From: CAZGUH01 sp964529005
GTDB lineage: Bacteria; Actinomycetota; Acidimicrobiia; Acidimicrobiales; Ilumatobacteraceae
Assembly: GCA_964529005.1 (NCBI GenBank)
Contig: CAZGUH010000010.1
Location: forward strand, 1 to 64,000
Reading direction: 5' to 3'
Length of the DNA stretch: 64,000 nt
Part shown: piece by piece, positions 1 through 8,738 of the stretch
How positions within the stretch are numbered: the first letter of the stretch is position 1
How the letters are laid out: the number at the start of each line of letters is the position of its first letter
Notes under the pieces: model-generated
The model's database searches: none
Told to the model about the DNA's origin: nothing
Seen by the model: only the letters and a program-made list of their open reading frames with translations
Program-made: the position numbers and the translations under genes

Positions 1-2
1 CT

Positions 3-1118
3 AGTCGGCAGGTTTTCGGCGGCTCCGGGTCGTACATTGCGACGTTGGACGGCTGGCGCGCGGTGGCGATCACGATCGTCATGGTGCAGCACGCCAGCGA
101 CTCGATCGCCGAGTTCGGCGGCCCGGGCGTCGAGCCCGTCACGGAGTTCTTCCACGACAGCGGCCGCGCCGGCGTCCAGGTGTTCTTCGCCCTCAGCGGC
201 TTCCTCATCTGCTCGCGGCTGCTGGCCGAAGAGCGCGACTCGGGATGTGTCGATCGCCCCGCGTTCTACATCCGCCGGGCGTTCCGCATCTTGCCGCCGT
301 TCCTCGTGGTGCTCGCCGCCCTCGGACTGCTCGGCGTTGCCGGGGCCATCTCCACGCCGCCCCGGGCTTGGCTGTCGGCGCTGCTGTTCAGCAAGAACTA
401 CGTCGAATCGAATTCCTGGTACCTCGGCCACTTCTGGTCCCTGGCGGTGGAGGAGCACTTCTACCTCCTGTGGCCGCTGATCCTGCTGGTCCCCGCGTTC
501 CGGCAGCGGCTATGGCTGAGCACCGGCATCGTGGTGGCCGTGGCGATCTGGCGCTTCGTCGACCTGTCCCTCGAGGTGCTCCATCCCGGCCTGCCGGTCT
601 CCGACCGCACCGACACCCAGCTCGATGGGCTCCTGTGGGGATGCATCGCTGCGTTGCTGTGCACGGGCGTGCGGCATCGGCGGCTGCTGAGCAGGCTCGT
701 CGCGGGGGCGCGGTGGTGGGTGATCGCCGTGGCCCTGCTGATCACACAGGCCGTCAACGCGTCCGATCCCGCCGTGGCCGCGTTCCAGCTGGCGCTCCGG
801 CCGATCCTCATCGTCGCGCTGGTGATGGGTACGGTTCTCCATCCGGGCACCCGAGTGGGGCGAGCTCTGGAGCTGCGGCCCGTGCGGTGGCTCGGCCGCA
901 TCTCCTACAGCCTGTACCTGTGGCAGCAGCTGTTCCTCGTCTGGAGCGAGTTCCAGTCGCCACGCCTGACGCTCGTGCAGACGTTCCCCGTCAACATCGT
1001 CTGTGCCGTGGCCTGCGCGACGGCGAGCTACTACGTGGTCGAGCGACCGATGATCAAAGTCGGTCGCCGCCTCGAGAGCCGCCGATTCGGCCGCGTGGCG
1101 CTGCGCCCGGCTGCGTGA
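3..1118 (+). CDS. Acyltransferase family 3 (OafA/YrhL-like) membrane protein, 5' end outside window
   Basis: Integral membrane O-acyltransferase of the acyltransferase-3 family, which transfers acyl groups to cell-surface sugars or lipids. The frame stays open to the left edge, and codons before the TTG at 45 encode YIATLDGWRAVA, the conserved family opening, so the real start lies upstream of the window. Visible family motifs are the early QH pair, FYIRRAFRILPPF, SLAVEEHFYLLWPL and the terminal SYYVVERPM, separated by several hydrophobic helices. Only the N-terminal part before the first helix is missing. The acceptor is unknown; the rml genes 15 kb downstream suggest surface polysaccharide chemistry in this genome but do not prove a link. 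Confidence 0.85.
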   Translation, partial: SRQVFGGSGSYIATLDGWRAVAITIVMVQHASDSIAEFGGPGVEPVTEFFHDSGRAGVQVFFALSGFLICSRLLAEERDSGCVDRPAFYIRRAFRILPPFLVVLAALGLLGVAGAISTPPRAWLSALLFSKNYVESNSWYLGHFWSLAVEEHFYLLWPLILLVPAFRQRLWLSTGIVVAVAIWRFVDLSLEVLHPGLPVSDRTDTQLDGLLWGCIAALLCTGVRHRRLLSRLVAGARWWVIAVALLITQAVNASDPAVAAFQLALRPILIVALVMGTVLHPGTRVGRALELRPVRWLGRISYSLYLWQQLFLVWSEFQSPRLTLVQTFPVNIVCAVACATASYYVVERPMIKVGRRLESRRFGRVALRPAA

Positions 1119-1137
1119 TGCCCGCCGCCGACCGTCG

Positions 1138-1923
1138 GTGACAGACTCTCGCTCCGTGAGCGATCCCCGTCCGCTGCTCGCCGCTGCTCGGCGGATCACC
1201 GTCCTCACCGGCGCGGGCATCAGCACCGACAGCGGGATCCCCGACTTCCGCGGACCCAACGGCGTGTGGACCAAGAACCCAGGCGCCGAGAAGGCGTCGA
1301 ACCTGCAGAGCTACCTCGCCGACCGCGCGGTGCGGCGCGCGGCGTGGCGCAGCCGGCTCGACGCGGCGATGTGGACCGCGTCGCCCAACGCTGGCCACCG
1401 CGCGCTGGTCGAGCTGGAACGCCAGGGCCGCCTCGTGGCGATCATCACCCAGAACATCGACGAGCTGCACCAGCGTGCCGGCAGCGATCCGGCGAAGGTC
1501 ATCGAGGTGCACGGGTCGGCCCACCGCACGATGTGCTGGCGGTGCGGCGACCGCCGGCCGATGGACGAGGCGCTCGCCCGGGTCCGTGCCGGCGAGGACG
1601 ACCCGGCCTGTCTCGTCTGTGCGGCGCGCGGAGAGACCGGGATCCTGAAGAGCGACACGATCAGCTTCGGTCAACAGCTGATCCCCGAGGTGATCGACCG
1701 GGCGTTCGAAGCCGCCGTGGCGTGCGACCTGTTCCTCGCTCTCGGCTCGACGCTGTCGGTGTACCCCGCGGCGGCGACGCTGCCCGCCGCGCGCGAGGCG
1801 GGCGCGTCGGTGGTGATCATCAACGCCCAGCCGACCGAGATGGACCGATTGGCGGACGCGGTCGTCCGCGGCTCGATCAGCGGGGAATTGCCGGGGCTGA
1901 TCGACGGTTGTGCCTCTCGCTGA
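1138..1923 (+). CDS. SIR2-family NAD-dependent protein deacylase
   Basis: Sirtuin that removes acyl groups from protein lysines using NAD. The 261-residue protein has the NAD-binding GAGIS motif (25-29), TQNID with ELH (104-111), the catalytic His125 in VHGS, and a four-cysteine zinc site (C133, C136, C158, C161). Length is normal for bacterial sirtuins. The start is a GTG; a second GTG 18 bases later (1156) is an alternative, and neither has a clear Shine-Dalgarno. Only 28 bases separate it from the rhodanese-ThiF gene, but that gene has its own -10 box. The acyl preference cannot be told from sequence. Confidence 0.88.
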   Translation: MTDSRSVSDPRPLLAAARRITVLTGAGISTDSGIPDFRGPNGVWTKNPGAEKASNLQSYLADRAVRRAAWRSRLDAAMWTASPNAGHRALVELERQGRLVAIITQNIDELHQRAGSDPAKVIEVHGSAHRTMCWRCGDRRPMDEALARVRAGEDDPACLVCAARGETGILKSDTISFGQQLIPEVIDRAFEAAVACDLFLALGSTLSVYPAAATLPAAREAGASVVIINAQPTEMDRLADAVVRGSISGELPGLIDGCASR

Positions 1924-1939
1924 TTCTCGACCCACTAGG

Positions 1940-1945
1940 TAGGCT
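1940..1945 (+). promoter_or_regulatory. -10 box TAGGCT for a leaderless transcript
   Basis: TAGGCT lies 6 bases before the ATG at 1952. Transcription would begin at or beside the start codon, and there is no Shine-Dalgarno. It fits the actinobacterial TAnnnT -10 pattern seen before several other genes in this half of the window. Confidence 0.5.
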
Positions 1946-1951
1946 TTCACC

Positions 1952-3118
1952 ATGGCCACGTTCCGCGATCTGCTCGCCGCCGCCAAGGCGGAGATCACCG
2001 AAGTCGACACCGTCGAGGCCCAGCGCCGCGTCGAAGGCGGCGGCGTGGTGGTGCTCGACGTGCGCGAGCCCGACGAGTACGACCAGGGCGCCTTGCCCGG
2101 GGCCCTGCACATCCCCCGCGGGCACCTCGAAGCGCAGGTCGAGGGCAAGATCCTCGACAAGTCGGCGCCGGTGGTCGTGTATTGCGCGGGCGGCGTGCGC
2201 AGCGCGTTCGCGGCACGCACCCTCCAGGAGCTGGGCTACGCCGACGTCGTGTCGATGGCCGGTGGGTTCGGCAAGTGGAAGGACGAGGGGCGGCCGTGGA
2301 CCACGCCCGTCGTGCTCGACGCCGACCAGCGCAACCGCTACATGCGTCACCTGTTGCTGCCCGAGGTGGGGGTGGAGGGGCAGGCCAAGCTCCTCGCCAG
2401 CAAGGTGCTGCTGCTCGGCGCGGGTGGGCTCGGCAGCCCGGCCGCTCTCTACCTCGCAGCGGCGGGCGTCGGCACGATCGGCATCGTCGACATGGACGAG
2501 GTCGACGCCAGCAACCTCCAGCGCCAGATCCTGCACAACCTCGACCGCATCGGCGACCGCAAGGTCGACTCGGCGAAGAAGACGCTGACGCTGCTCAACC
2601 CCGACGTCGACGTGGTCACGTACGACACTCGGCTGTCGGCCGACAACATCCTCGACATCATCAGCGGCTACGACGTCATCGTCGACGGGGCCGACAACTT
2701 CCCGAGCCGCTACCTGCTCAACGACGCCAGCGTGAAGCTCGGCATCCCGGTGGTGCACGGCAGCATCTTCCGGTTCGAGGGCATGGTCAGCGTGTTCCAC
2801 CCGATCCAGGGGCCGACGTACCGCGACATGGTGCCCGAGCCGCCGCCCGCCGAGCTCGCGCCCAGCTGCGCCGAGGCAGGCGTGCTCGGAGTGCTGCCCG
2901 GCATCGTCGGCACGATCCAGGCGCTGGAGACGATCAAGATCCTGCTCGACCTCGGCGATCCGCTGATCGGGCGCATCCTCGCGATCGACACCACCGAGAT
3001 GACGTTCCGGACGTTCAAGCTCCAGCGCGACCCGGCCAACGTGGTCACGTACGAGAACCGCGATCGCATCGAGATCCGCGAGCTGGAAGGCGCCTGCGCT
3101 CCCTGGCTCACCCACTGA
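1952..3118 (+). CDS. Rhodanese-ThiF/MoeB fusion (MoeZ-like adenylyltransferase/sulfurtransferase)
   Basis: Bifunctional enzyme that adenylates the C-terminal glycine of a ubiquitin-like sulfur carrier and transfers sulfur to it, for molybdopterin, thiamine or cysteine synthesis. The rhodanese domain (about 10-115) has its cysteine at 78 in YCAGGVRS. The ThiF/MoeB domain (about 128-380) carries GAGGLGS near 156-162 and the likely thioester cysteine C306 in SCAEAGVLG. In typical MoeZ the rhodanese domain is C-terminal; here it comes first. The two CxxC zinc pairs of E. coli MoeB are absent (GPTYRDMVPEPP in place of the first), as in mycobacterial MoeZ. No sulfur-carrier gene lies nearby, so the partner is unknown. 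Confidence 0.85.
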   Translation: MATFRDLLAAAKAEITEVDTVEAQRRVEGGGVVVLDVREPDEYDQGALPGALHIPRGHLEAQVEGKILDKSAPVVVYCAGGVRSAFAARTLQELGYADVVSMAGGFGKWKDEGRPWTTPVVLDADQRNRYMRHLLLPEVGVEGQAKLLASKVLLLGAGGLGSPAALYLAAAGVGTIGIVDMDEVDASNLQRQILHNLDRIGDRKVDSAKKTLTLLNPDVDVVTYDTRLSADNILDIISGYDVIVDGADNFPSRYLLNDASVKLGIPVVHGSIFRFEGMVSVFHPIQGPTYRDMVPEPPPAELAPSCAEAGVLGVLPGIVGTIQALETIKILLDLGDPLIGRILAIDTTEMTFRTFKLQRDPANVVTYENRDRIEIRELEGACAPWLTH

Positions 3119-3185
3119 GCCCGCCGGCGGCCGGGCGGCGTCTCGCGGTCCGCCGCGCCCGTCTCGGAGGCCCCTGAGCGCTGTC

Positions 3186-3191
3186 TACAGT
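3186..3191 (+). promoter_or_regulatory. -10 box TACAGT for a leaderless transcript
   Basis: TACAGT sits 8 bases before the GTG at 3200, so the message would start at about the start codon. No ribosome binding site is visible between them, which supports the GTG as the true start. Confidence 0.45.
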
Positions 3192-3199
3192 TCCCGTCC

Positions 3200-4261
3200 G
3201 TGTTGACCAGCGGACGGACATCACTGCTCACCGACCCGCCGCCGCAGCGCAAGAGGCTGTGGGTGCACGGGCCGATCGCCGACATCGCGCTCGGGTGGTG
3301 CTGGCTGCCCATCGCCCTCTTCGTGCGTGCGCTGGAGGCCGACACCAGCCACGTGCACGCGGCGATGGGCACGATCTTCCTGCTGTCGTTCGCTCACCAA
3401 CCGCTCACCCTCGGGCTCGTCTACGGCGACCCGGCGCAGATGCGTGCGCACCGCCGTCTCTGCACGTGGGCGCCGATCGTGGCGGCGGCGATGATCGTCA
3501 TCGGACTCAGCGTCAGCCTCAGCGTCGTCGCGCTCGTGGCCGGGCTGTGGAACGCCGAGCACACGCTGATGCAGCGCTACGGCGTGCTGCGCATCTACGG
3601 ACGCAAGGCAGGTGACGAGCACGGGTCGATCGAGAAGCCGATGCTCATCGCGTGGCTGATCGCCGGCATGGCGTTCCTCGCGGCGTACGTCGACCTCGAC
3701 GAGATGGTGGCGCGCCTCGGCCTCGACGAGACCAACGCGCGCAGCGCCCGACTGCTCGCCGACCTGCGGCTGCCGGCGATCGTGGTCTTCTGGGCGGCCG
3801 TCGCGGCCGGCGTGTCGTACGCCGTTCGATGGGTGCACGCCGAGCGCGCCCGCGGCGCAGACGTCAGCGTGCCCAAGGTCCTGTACGCCGTGGGGACGCT
3901 CGGGCTCGTGGTGATGGTGATGCTCGACCCGATCGCCGGCATCGCCGGGTACGTGGCGGCGCACGCGATCGAATACTTCGCAGTGGTCCACAGCAGCCTG
4001 CGCTCGCGTGCGTCGACCGGTGATCCCAGCCCGGTCGCCCGGGCGACCGCGTCGCGGCTGCGGCGAGCGTCGGTCTACGCGCTGTACATCGGCGGCACCG
4101 CCGCTCTCGTCTGGACGACCGTGTCGTGGCTCGGCCACCGGGCGTATGCGTTCGCGATCCTCTTCTTCGGCGCGCTCCACATCCTGTACGACGGCTTCGT
4201 GTGGAAGCTGCGCCGCCCCGCGCTCGCCGCATCGCTCGGCATCACGCCGGCCGCTCCGTGA
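3200..4261 (+). CDS. Polytopic membrane protein of unknown function
   Basis: A 353-residue hydrophobic protein with about eight membrane segments that I do not recognise. Conserved-looking polar patches sit between helices: SFAHQPLTLGLVYGDP, WNAEHTLMQRYGVLRIYGR and AAHAIEYFAVVHSSLRSR. Repeated intramembrane histidines (FAHQ, EHTLMQ, AHAIEY, GHRAY, ALHILYDGF) recall metal- or haem-binding membrane enzymes of the desaturase or carotenoid-cleavage type, but that is only a visual impression. The last 20 bases overlap the tail of the convergent EamA gene. The start is the GTG with the -10 box 8 bases upstream. Confidence 0.7.
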   Translation: MLTSGRTSLLTDPPPQRKRLWVHGPIADIALGWCWLPIALFVRALEADTSHVHAAMGTIFLLSFAHQPLTLGLVYGDPAQMRAHRRLCTWAPIVAAAMIVIGLSVSLSVVALVAGLWNAEHTLMQRYGVLRIYGRKAGDEHGSIEKPMLIAWLIAGMAFLAAYVDLDEMVARLGLDETNARSARLLADLRLPAIVVFWAAVAAGVSYAVRWVHAERARGADVSVPKVLYAVGTLGLVVMVMLDPIAGIAGYVAAHAIEYFAVVHSSLRSRASTGDPSPVARATASRLRRASVYALYIGGTAALVWTTVSWLGHRAYAFAILFFGALHILYDGFVWKLRRPALAASLGITPAAP

Positions 4262-5138
4262 CCTCGGCGGCCGTCGGACGCTCCTCACGCTCCTGCACCA
4301 CGACGCCGCCCACGACCAGCGCTACCCCGAGCAGTTCGAGCGCGGTGGGCCGCTGGTCGAGGGCGATGAACGCCACGACGACGGCGGTGATCGGCAGCAG
4401 CGCCGACAGCACGCTGAACCGGCGCACCGGGATGCGGCGCATCGTGTGCTGGTCGATGCCGTAGCCGATCGCGTTGGAGAACACGCCGGTCAGCAAGCAC
4501 GCCACCAGCAGGCCGCTCGAGCCCCACACCGGTCCGCTCCCGGGCAGGCCGACCGGCGCGGTCGCCACGGCGCCGATCGCCAGCCCGACGCCGAGACCGG
4601 CGACGCCGCGGTCGAGTTGCGCGACGCGCGACCCGACGACGATGTACAGCACCCACATCGTCGACGCCAGGCCGATGAACAGCAGCCCGAGTGGCTCGCC
4701 ACCGATCTCGATGCCGCCCAGCACGGAGACCCCCGCGGCGGCGAGCACGAGCGCCGCCGCGTTGCGGCGCGTGCGGGTGCGCGCGGCAGCCAGCGAGACC
4801 GGGCCGATGAACTCGATCGCGACCCCGTTGCCGAGCGGCAGCCGGTCGATGCCGAGGTAGAAGAACAGGTTCATCAGCGCCGTGGCGATGCCGAAGATCG
4901 CCGCGGCGCCGAGCTCCCGGGCGCTCCAGCGCCGGGTGTCGCGCCACGACACGGCGAGGAGCGTGACCGCCGCCCCGACCACACGGAACCACGCCACCGT
5001 GGCGGGCCGCACCTCGTCGAAGACGCTGATCGCGATCGTGGCCCCGATGTACTGGGCGATGCCGCTGAGCACGAACAGCGCCTCGGGCGACGCGGTGTCG
5101 AGGTACCGCCCGATCGGGCCAGGTCGGGGTCTCGGCAT
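4242..5138 (-). CDS. EamA/DMT-family transporter (RhtA-like exporter)
   Basis: Ten-helix drug/metabolite transporter family protein of 298 residues, with the two-repeat EamA layout. Members often export amino acids or small metabolites. I start it at the ATG giving MPRPRPGPIG. An in-frame extension to 5228 would add an Arg/Pro/Trp-rich stretch unlike a transporter N-terminus and would run into the divergent Rid gene. The 3' end overlaps the tail of the convergent membrane-protein gene. A TAGAAC sequence 7 bases before the ATG on this strand may be its -10 element. Substrate unknown. Confidence 0.8.
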   Translation of the reverse strand: MPRPRPGPIGRYLDTASPEALFVLSGIAQYIGATIAISVFDEVRPATVAWFRVVGAAVTLLAVSWRDTRRWSARELGAAAIFGIATALMNLFFYLGIDRLPLGNGVAIEFIGPVSLAAARTRTRRNAAALVLAAAGVSVLGGIEIGGEPLGLLFIGLASTMWVLYIVVGSRVAQLDRGVAGLGVGLAIGAVATAPVGLPGSGPVWGSSGLLVACLLTGVFSNAIGYGIDQHTMRRIPVRRFSVLSALLPITAVVVAFIALDQRPTALELLGVALVVGGVVVQEREERPTAAEVTERPA

Positions 5139-5199
5139 CGGGGGTGTTCTAGCCGAACGCCGTGTTCGCGGCCATCGCGCCGTCGGCCACCATGGGGCC

Positions 5200-5583
5200 A
5201 TGCAGACCGTCGTCGACCCGACATCCATCGCCCCGCCCGCGGCGAACTATGCCCACGGCATCCTGGTCACCTCGCCGGCACGGTGGTTGCACACCGCCGG
5301 GGTCGTCCCGGTCGCGCCGGACGGCTCCGTGCCCGACGGCGTGGCCGCCCAAGCCGAGGTGATCTGGGCCAACATCGGCGCGATCCTCGCCGAGGCCGGG
5401 ATGGGGTTCGCCGACCTCGTCGGCATCACGACCTACGTCGTCGCCGGTGAGGCCGTCGCCCCGGCGATAACGATCCGCGACCGCATGCTCGACGGGCGCC
5501 GGATCGCCAGCACGCTGGTCACGGTCGCAGCGCTGGCGCAGCCCGCCTGGCGCATCGAGATCGCGGCGATCGCCGCCCAGTGA
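5200..5583 (+). CDS. Rid (YjgF/UK114) family protein
   Basis: Small 127-residue Rid-fold protein. Archetypal RidA hydrolyses reactive enamine/imine intermediates such as 2-aminoacrylate and uses a conserved arginine in the PARS segment. Here the equivalent stretch reads IASTLVTV, so that arginine appears to be Ser or Ala and imine deaminase activity is doubtful. The C-terminal WRIEIAAIAAQ fits the family signature. The ATG is chosen because the homology begins there; the longer frame back to 4882 is only the shadow of the transporter gene. The gene is transcribed away from the EamA exporter. Confidence 0.8.
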   Translation: MQTVVDPTSIAPPAANYAHGILVTSPARWLHTAGVVPVAPDGSVPDGVAAQAEVIWANIGAILAEAGMGFADLVGITTYVVAGEAVAPAITIRDRMLDGRRIASTLVTVAALAQPAWRIEIAAIAAQ

Positions 5584-5602
5584 CGGGGACGGCTCCGAAG
5601 CG

Positions 5603-6178
5603 TCAGCCGACGCGGTGGACGGTGACCGGCGGGCGCTCCGGGGCGTTCACCTCTCCGCGCGGCCATCCCAGGTAGACGAGGCCGACCACGCGAGTGTCGG
5701 GATCGAAGCCGCACAGTTCGTTGACGCGGCGTGACTCGGTGAGCGGCGGCGAGCTCCAGAACGAGACCAGGCCCGCGGCAGTCGCGGCCAGCAACAGCGT
5801 CTGGATCGCGGCCGCGACGGCGTCGCGGTTCTCTGCGTGCAGGTTCGGGCTCTCGTGCGCGGCGCAGCCGACGACCAGCATCGCCGGGGCGCGCAGGTAC
5901 TTGGTGAGGGTCTTGGTCCGCTTGCCCTCGTCGCCGTACTCCTGCTCGACCATGTCGGCGACGTACGCCTCGCCGAGACGTGAGCGACCGTCGCCGACGC
6001 ACACCGCGAAGCGCCACGGCCACGTGCGCTTGTGGTTCGGGGCCCACGCCGCGATCTCGCACAGCCGCTCGACGAGTGCCTGGTCGACCGGGCGCTCGCG
6101 GTCGACCAGCAGATGCGACCGCCTGCGCTGCGCCAGATCAGCGAACGTGTCCAGTTCACTCGTCATCACGTCCCCCAT
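5603..6178 (-). CDS. Nitroreductase-family FMN oxidoreductase
   Basis: A 191-residue nitroreductase-fold flavoprotein, normally an FMN-dependent NAD(P)H oxidoreductase acting on nitro compounds or quinones. It has the N-terminal FMN-contact segment RRRSHLLVDRERP, the AAWAPNHKRTWPWRFAV segment (family form: APS...QPW.F) and the C-terminal VVGLVYLGWP motif. A clear GGAGG lies 8 bases before the ATG at 6178, which supports this start over the internal Met four codons later. It is followed 20 bases on by the convergent Rid gene and may share transcripts with dapD upstream. The physiological substrate is unknown. Confidence 0.82.
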   Translation of the reverse strand: MGDVMTSELDTFADLAQRRRSHLLVDRERPVDQALVERLCEIAAWAPNHKRTWPWRFAVCVGDGRSRLGEAYVADMVEQEYGDEGKRTKTLTKYLRAPAMLVVGCAAHESPNLHAENRDAVAAAIQTLLLAATAAGLVSFWSSPPLTESRRVNELCGFDPDTRVVGLVYLGWPRGEVNAPERPPVTVHRVG

Positions 6179-6199
6179 CTCGGGTGCCTCCTCGTTCGC

Positions 6200-7123
6200 T
6201 CAGTCGTTCTGATGCAGCGCGGCGTTCAGGCCGCCCCAACTGCCGGTGCGCTGCACCGCCTCCACCGCGCCGGTCTGGCTGTGGCGGCGGAACAGCAGGT
6301 TGTGAGCGCCGGACAGCGAGAGAGCCTTGACCGACTCGCCGTCGGGCAGCCGGACGATCGTGCCGGCGGTGAGATAGAGACCGGCCTCCACGACGCAGTC
6401 GTCGCCGAGGCTGATGCCCAGGCCGCTGTTCGCCCCGAGCAGGCATCGCTGCCCGACCGTGATCTGCTCCTTGCCGCCGCCCGACAGCGTGCCCATGATG
6501 CTCGCGCCCCCGCCGATGTCGGACGCGTCGCCGACGATCACCCCCTGCGAGATGCGGCCTTCGACCATCGACGCGCCGAGGGTGCCGGCGTTGTAGTTGC
6601 AGAAGCCCTCGTGCATCACGGTCGTGCCCGCGGACAGGTGCGCTCCGAGACGCACCCGTGACGTATCGGCGATGCGCACACCGCTCGGCACGACGTAGTC
6701 CGTCATGCGCGGGAACTTGTCGAGGCCGTGCACGGTGAGGGTCCGGCCTTCACGGCGCTCGTTCCACATCACCTCGTCGAGCGTGTCGACGGCGACCGGT
6801 CCGAGGTTCGTCCAGGCGACGTTGGGCACCAGGCCGAACAGGCCGTCCAGGTTCAGCGTGCGCGGCAGAGCCAGGCGGTGCGAGAGCAGGTGCAGGCGCA
6901 GGTAGACGTCGCTGGCGTCGGTGGCCGCGGCGTCGGTGTCGATCTGGACGTGCACGACGCGCAGCGTGACGCCGCGACGCGGATCCTTGTCCGGGCCGCC
7001 GTCGAGCGCGCGGGCGTCGTCGGCGGAAATCTCCTCGCCCCAGCCGAGGCGGCGGAACCAAGTGTCGAGCGTCGTGCCGTCGGCCGCGATCGTGGCGAGT
7101 CCGACTCCCCAAGCTGCTGGCAT
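6200..7123 (-). CDS. dapD: Tetrahydrodipicolinate N-succinyltransferase
   Basis: Catalyses succinyl-CoA-dependent N-succinylation of tetrahydrodipicolinate in lysine and meso-diaminopimelate synthesis. The 307-residue protein matches the actinobacterial DapD type: a long N-terminal domain, then a left-handed beta-helix of hexapeptide repeats (about 150-270, for example GVIVGDASDIGGGASIMGTLSGGG). Start supported by a GGAAGGAG Shine-Dalgarno 10 bases upstream. It lies just after lysS on the same strand (62-base gap), putting lysine synthesis and lysine charging side by side. Confidence 0.92.
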   Translation of the reverse strand: MPAAWGVGLATIAADGTTLDTWFRRLGWGEEISADDARALDGGPDKDPRRGVTLRVVHVQIDTDAAATDASDVYLRLHLLSHRLALPRTLNLDGLFGLVPNVAWTNLGPVAVDTLDEVMWNERREGRTLTVHGLDKFPRMTDYVVPSGVRIADTSRVRLGAHLSAGTTVMHEGFCNYNAGTLGASMVEGRISQGVIVGDASDIGGGASIMGTLSGGGKEQITVGQRCLLGANSGLGISLGDDCVVEAGLYLTAGTIVRLPDGESVKALSLSGAHNLLFRRHSQTGAVEAVQRTGSWGGLNAALHQND

Positions 7124-7184
7124 CGTCGATCTGCTCCTTCCGTCGAATGGGTTCAGGCGTGTCGGGGTTCAGGCGTGTCGGGTC

Positions 7185-8684
7185 TCAGGGCGCCTCGGGG
7201 CGCAGGGTGGGGAAGAGGATCACTTCCTTGATCGTCGAGGCGCCGGACAGCAGCATCGCGACGCGGTCGATGCCGATGCCCAGCCCGCCGGTCGGCGGCA
7301 TGCCGTACTCCAGCGCCCGCAGGTAATCCTCGTCCACGGCTCCGGCTTCGAGCACGCCGGCTTCCTTGGCCTTCTGCTCCTCCTCGAAGCGCAGCCGCTG
7401 CTCGACGGGGTCGTTGAGCTCGCTGTAGCCGTTGGCGAGCTCGCGGCGGCCGACGAACAGCTCGAAGCGCTCGGTGAGGTGGGGATCGTGGCGGTCCACC
7501 CGGGCCAGCGGGCTGATCTCGACCGGATGGCCGGTGACGAACGTCGGGCGCACGAGCGACGGCTCCGCCGTGGCCTCGAACAGCTCCTCGATCAGCTTGC
7601 CCGAACCCCAGCGCTGCTCGTAACGCACGCCGTGCTTGTCCGCGAGCGCCCGCAGGTGCTCGATCGGCTGCGACGGGTGCACCTCGACACCGGTGGCCTC
7701 GGCGACGAGATCGATCATGCGCGCCGTGCGCCACGGCTCCGCGAGGTCGACCTGCTCGCCGTCGACGGTCACCACCGTGGAGCCGGTGGCGGCGCGCGCG
7801 GCGCTGACGATGAGCTCCTCGGTGAGGGCCATCACCTCGCTGTAGTCGGCGAACGCCTGGTAGAGCTCCATCATCGTGAACTCGGGATTGTGGCGCGGCG
7901 AGATCCCCTCGTTGCGGAACACGCGGCCGATCTCGAACACGCGCTCCATCCCGCCGACGATCAACCGCTTGAGATGCAGCTCGAGCGCGATCCGCAGGTA
8001 CAGCGTCATGTCGAGCGTGTTGTGGTGCGTGACGAACGGGCGGGCGTGCGCCCCGCCCGCCTCCACGTGCAGCACCGGTGTCTCGACCTCGATGAAGCCA
8101 TGCCCGTGGAGCGTGGAGCGGATGCTGGCGATCACCGCGTGGCGGATCTCGAACGTGCGGCGCGCGTCGGCGTTGACGATCAGGTCGGCGTAGCGCTGGC
8201 GATAGCGCGTGTCGGTATCGGTCAGGCCCTTCCACTTGTCCGGCATCGGGCGCACGGCCTTGGCGAGCAACTCGACGCGCTCGACCTTCACGCTGAGCTC
8301 GCCCTTGCGGGTCGACATCACCGTGCCGACGACACCGATCCAGTCACCGAGATCGAGCGAACGGATCGACTCGAACGTCTCGTCGCCGACCACGCCCCGG
8401 GACACGAACAGCTGGATCTCTCCCGAACGATCGCGCAGCGTGGCGAAGATCAGCTTGCCCTGCTCGCGCTTCAGCATCATGCGCCCAGCGACGCGGACGC
8501 TCGCCTCGGTCTCGGTCCCGGGCTCGATGCCGGCGTGCGCGGCACGGACCGCGGCGAGGTCGTGGGTGCGGTCAAAACGGTACGGATAGGGGTTCCCGCC
8601 CGCGGACCGCACCGCGTCGAGCTTGCCCAGCCGATGCGCCATCTCGTTGGCGAGCGTGGAGCGGTCGTCGGGCGTCGAGTCCAT
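7185..8684 (-). CDS. lysS: Lysyl-tRNA synthetase, class II
   Basis: Charges tRNA-Lys. The 499-residue protein has an N-terminal OB-fold (about 55-160), class II motif 1 around VETPVLHVEAGGAHARPF, motif 2 in FRNEGISPRHNPEFTMME and motif 3 in GGLGIGIDRVAML near the C-terminus. The ATG giving MDSTPDDRSTLAN was chosen because the longer in-frame extension overlaps the divergent peptidase gene and lacks LysRS homology. A TACCGT -10 box lies 11 bases before this ATG. Confidence 0.95.
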   Translation of the reverse strand: MDSTPDDRSTLANEMAHRLGKLDAVRSAGGNPYPYRFDRTHDLAAVRAAHAGIEPGTETEASVRVAGRMMLKREQGKLIFATLRDRSGEIQLFVSRGVVGDETFESIRSLDLGDWIGVVGTVMSTRKGELSVKVERVELLAKAVRPMPDKWKGLTDTDTRYRQRYADLIVNADARRTFEIRHAVIASIRSTLHGHGFIEVETPVLHVEAGGAHARPFVTHHNTLDMTLYLRIALELHLKRLIVGGMERVFEIGRVFRNEGISPRHNPEFTMMELYQAFADYSEVMALTEELIVSAARAATGSTVVTVDGEQVDLAEPWRTARMIDLVAEATGVEVHPSQPIEHLRALADKHGVRYEQRWGSGKLIEELFEATAEPSLVRPTFVTGHPVEISPLARVDRHDPHLTERFELFVGRRELANGYSELNDPVEQRLRFEEEQKAKEAGVLEAGAVDEDYLRALEYGMPPTGGLGIGIDRVAMLLSGASTIKEVILFPTLRPEAP

Positions 8685-8695
8685 ACAGGCTCGCA

Positions 8696-8701
8696 ACGGT
8701 A
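8696..8701 (-). promoter_or_regulatory. -10 box TACCGT for lysS
   Basis: Read on the minus strand, TACCGT lies 11 bases before the lysS ATG, predicting a leader of only a few bases. It is within 40 bases of the divergent -10 box of the peptidase gene. Confidence 0.4.
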
Positions 8702-8738
8702 CCTGGCGACCCGCCCGCAGCCCCAGGTCGGCGCCGCG

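Noticed and set aside
1054..2220. Long minus-strand frame over the sirtuin and rhodanese genes
   Set aside because: High-GC DNA leaves long antisense frames open. The translation is Arg/Ala/Gly-rich with no motif, while the plus strand has clear domains.
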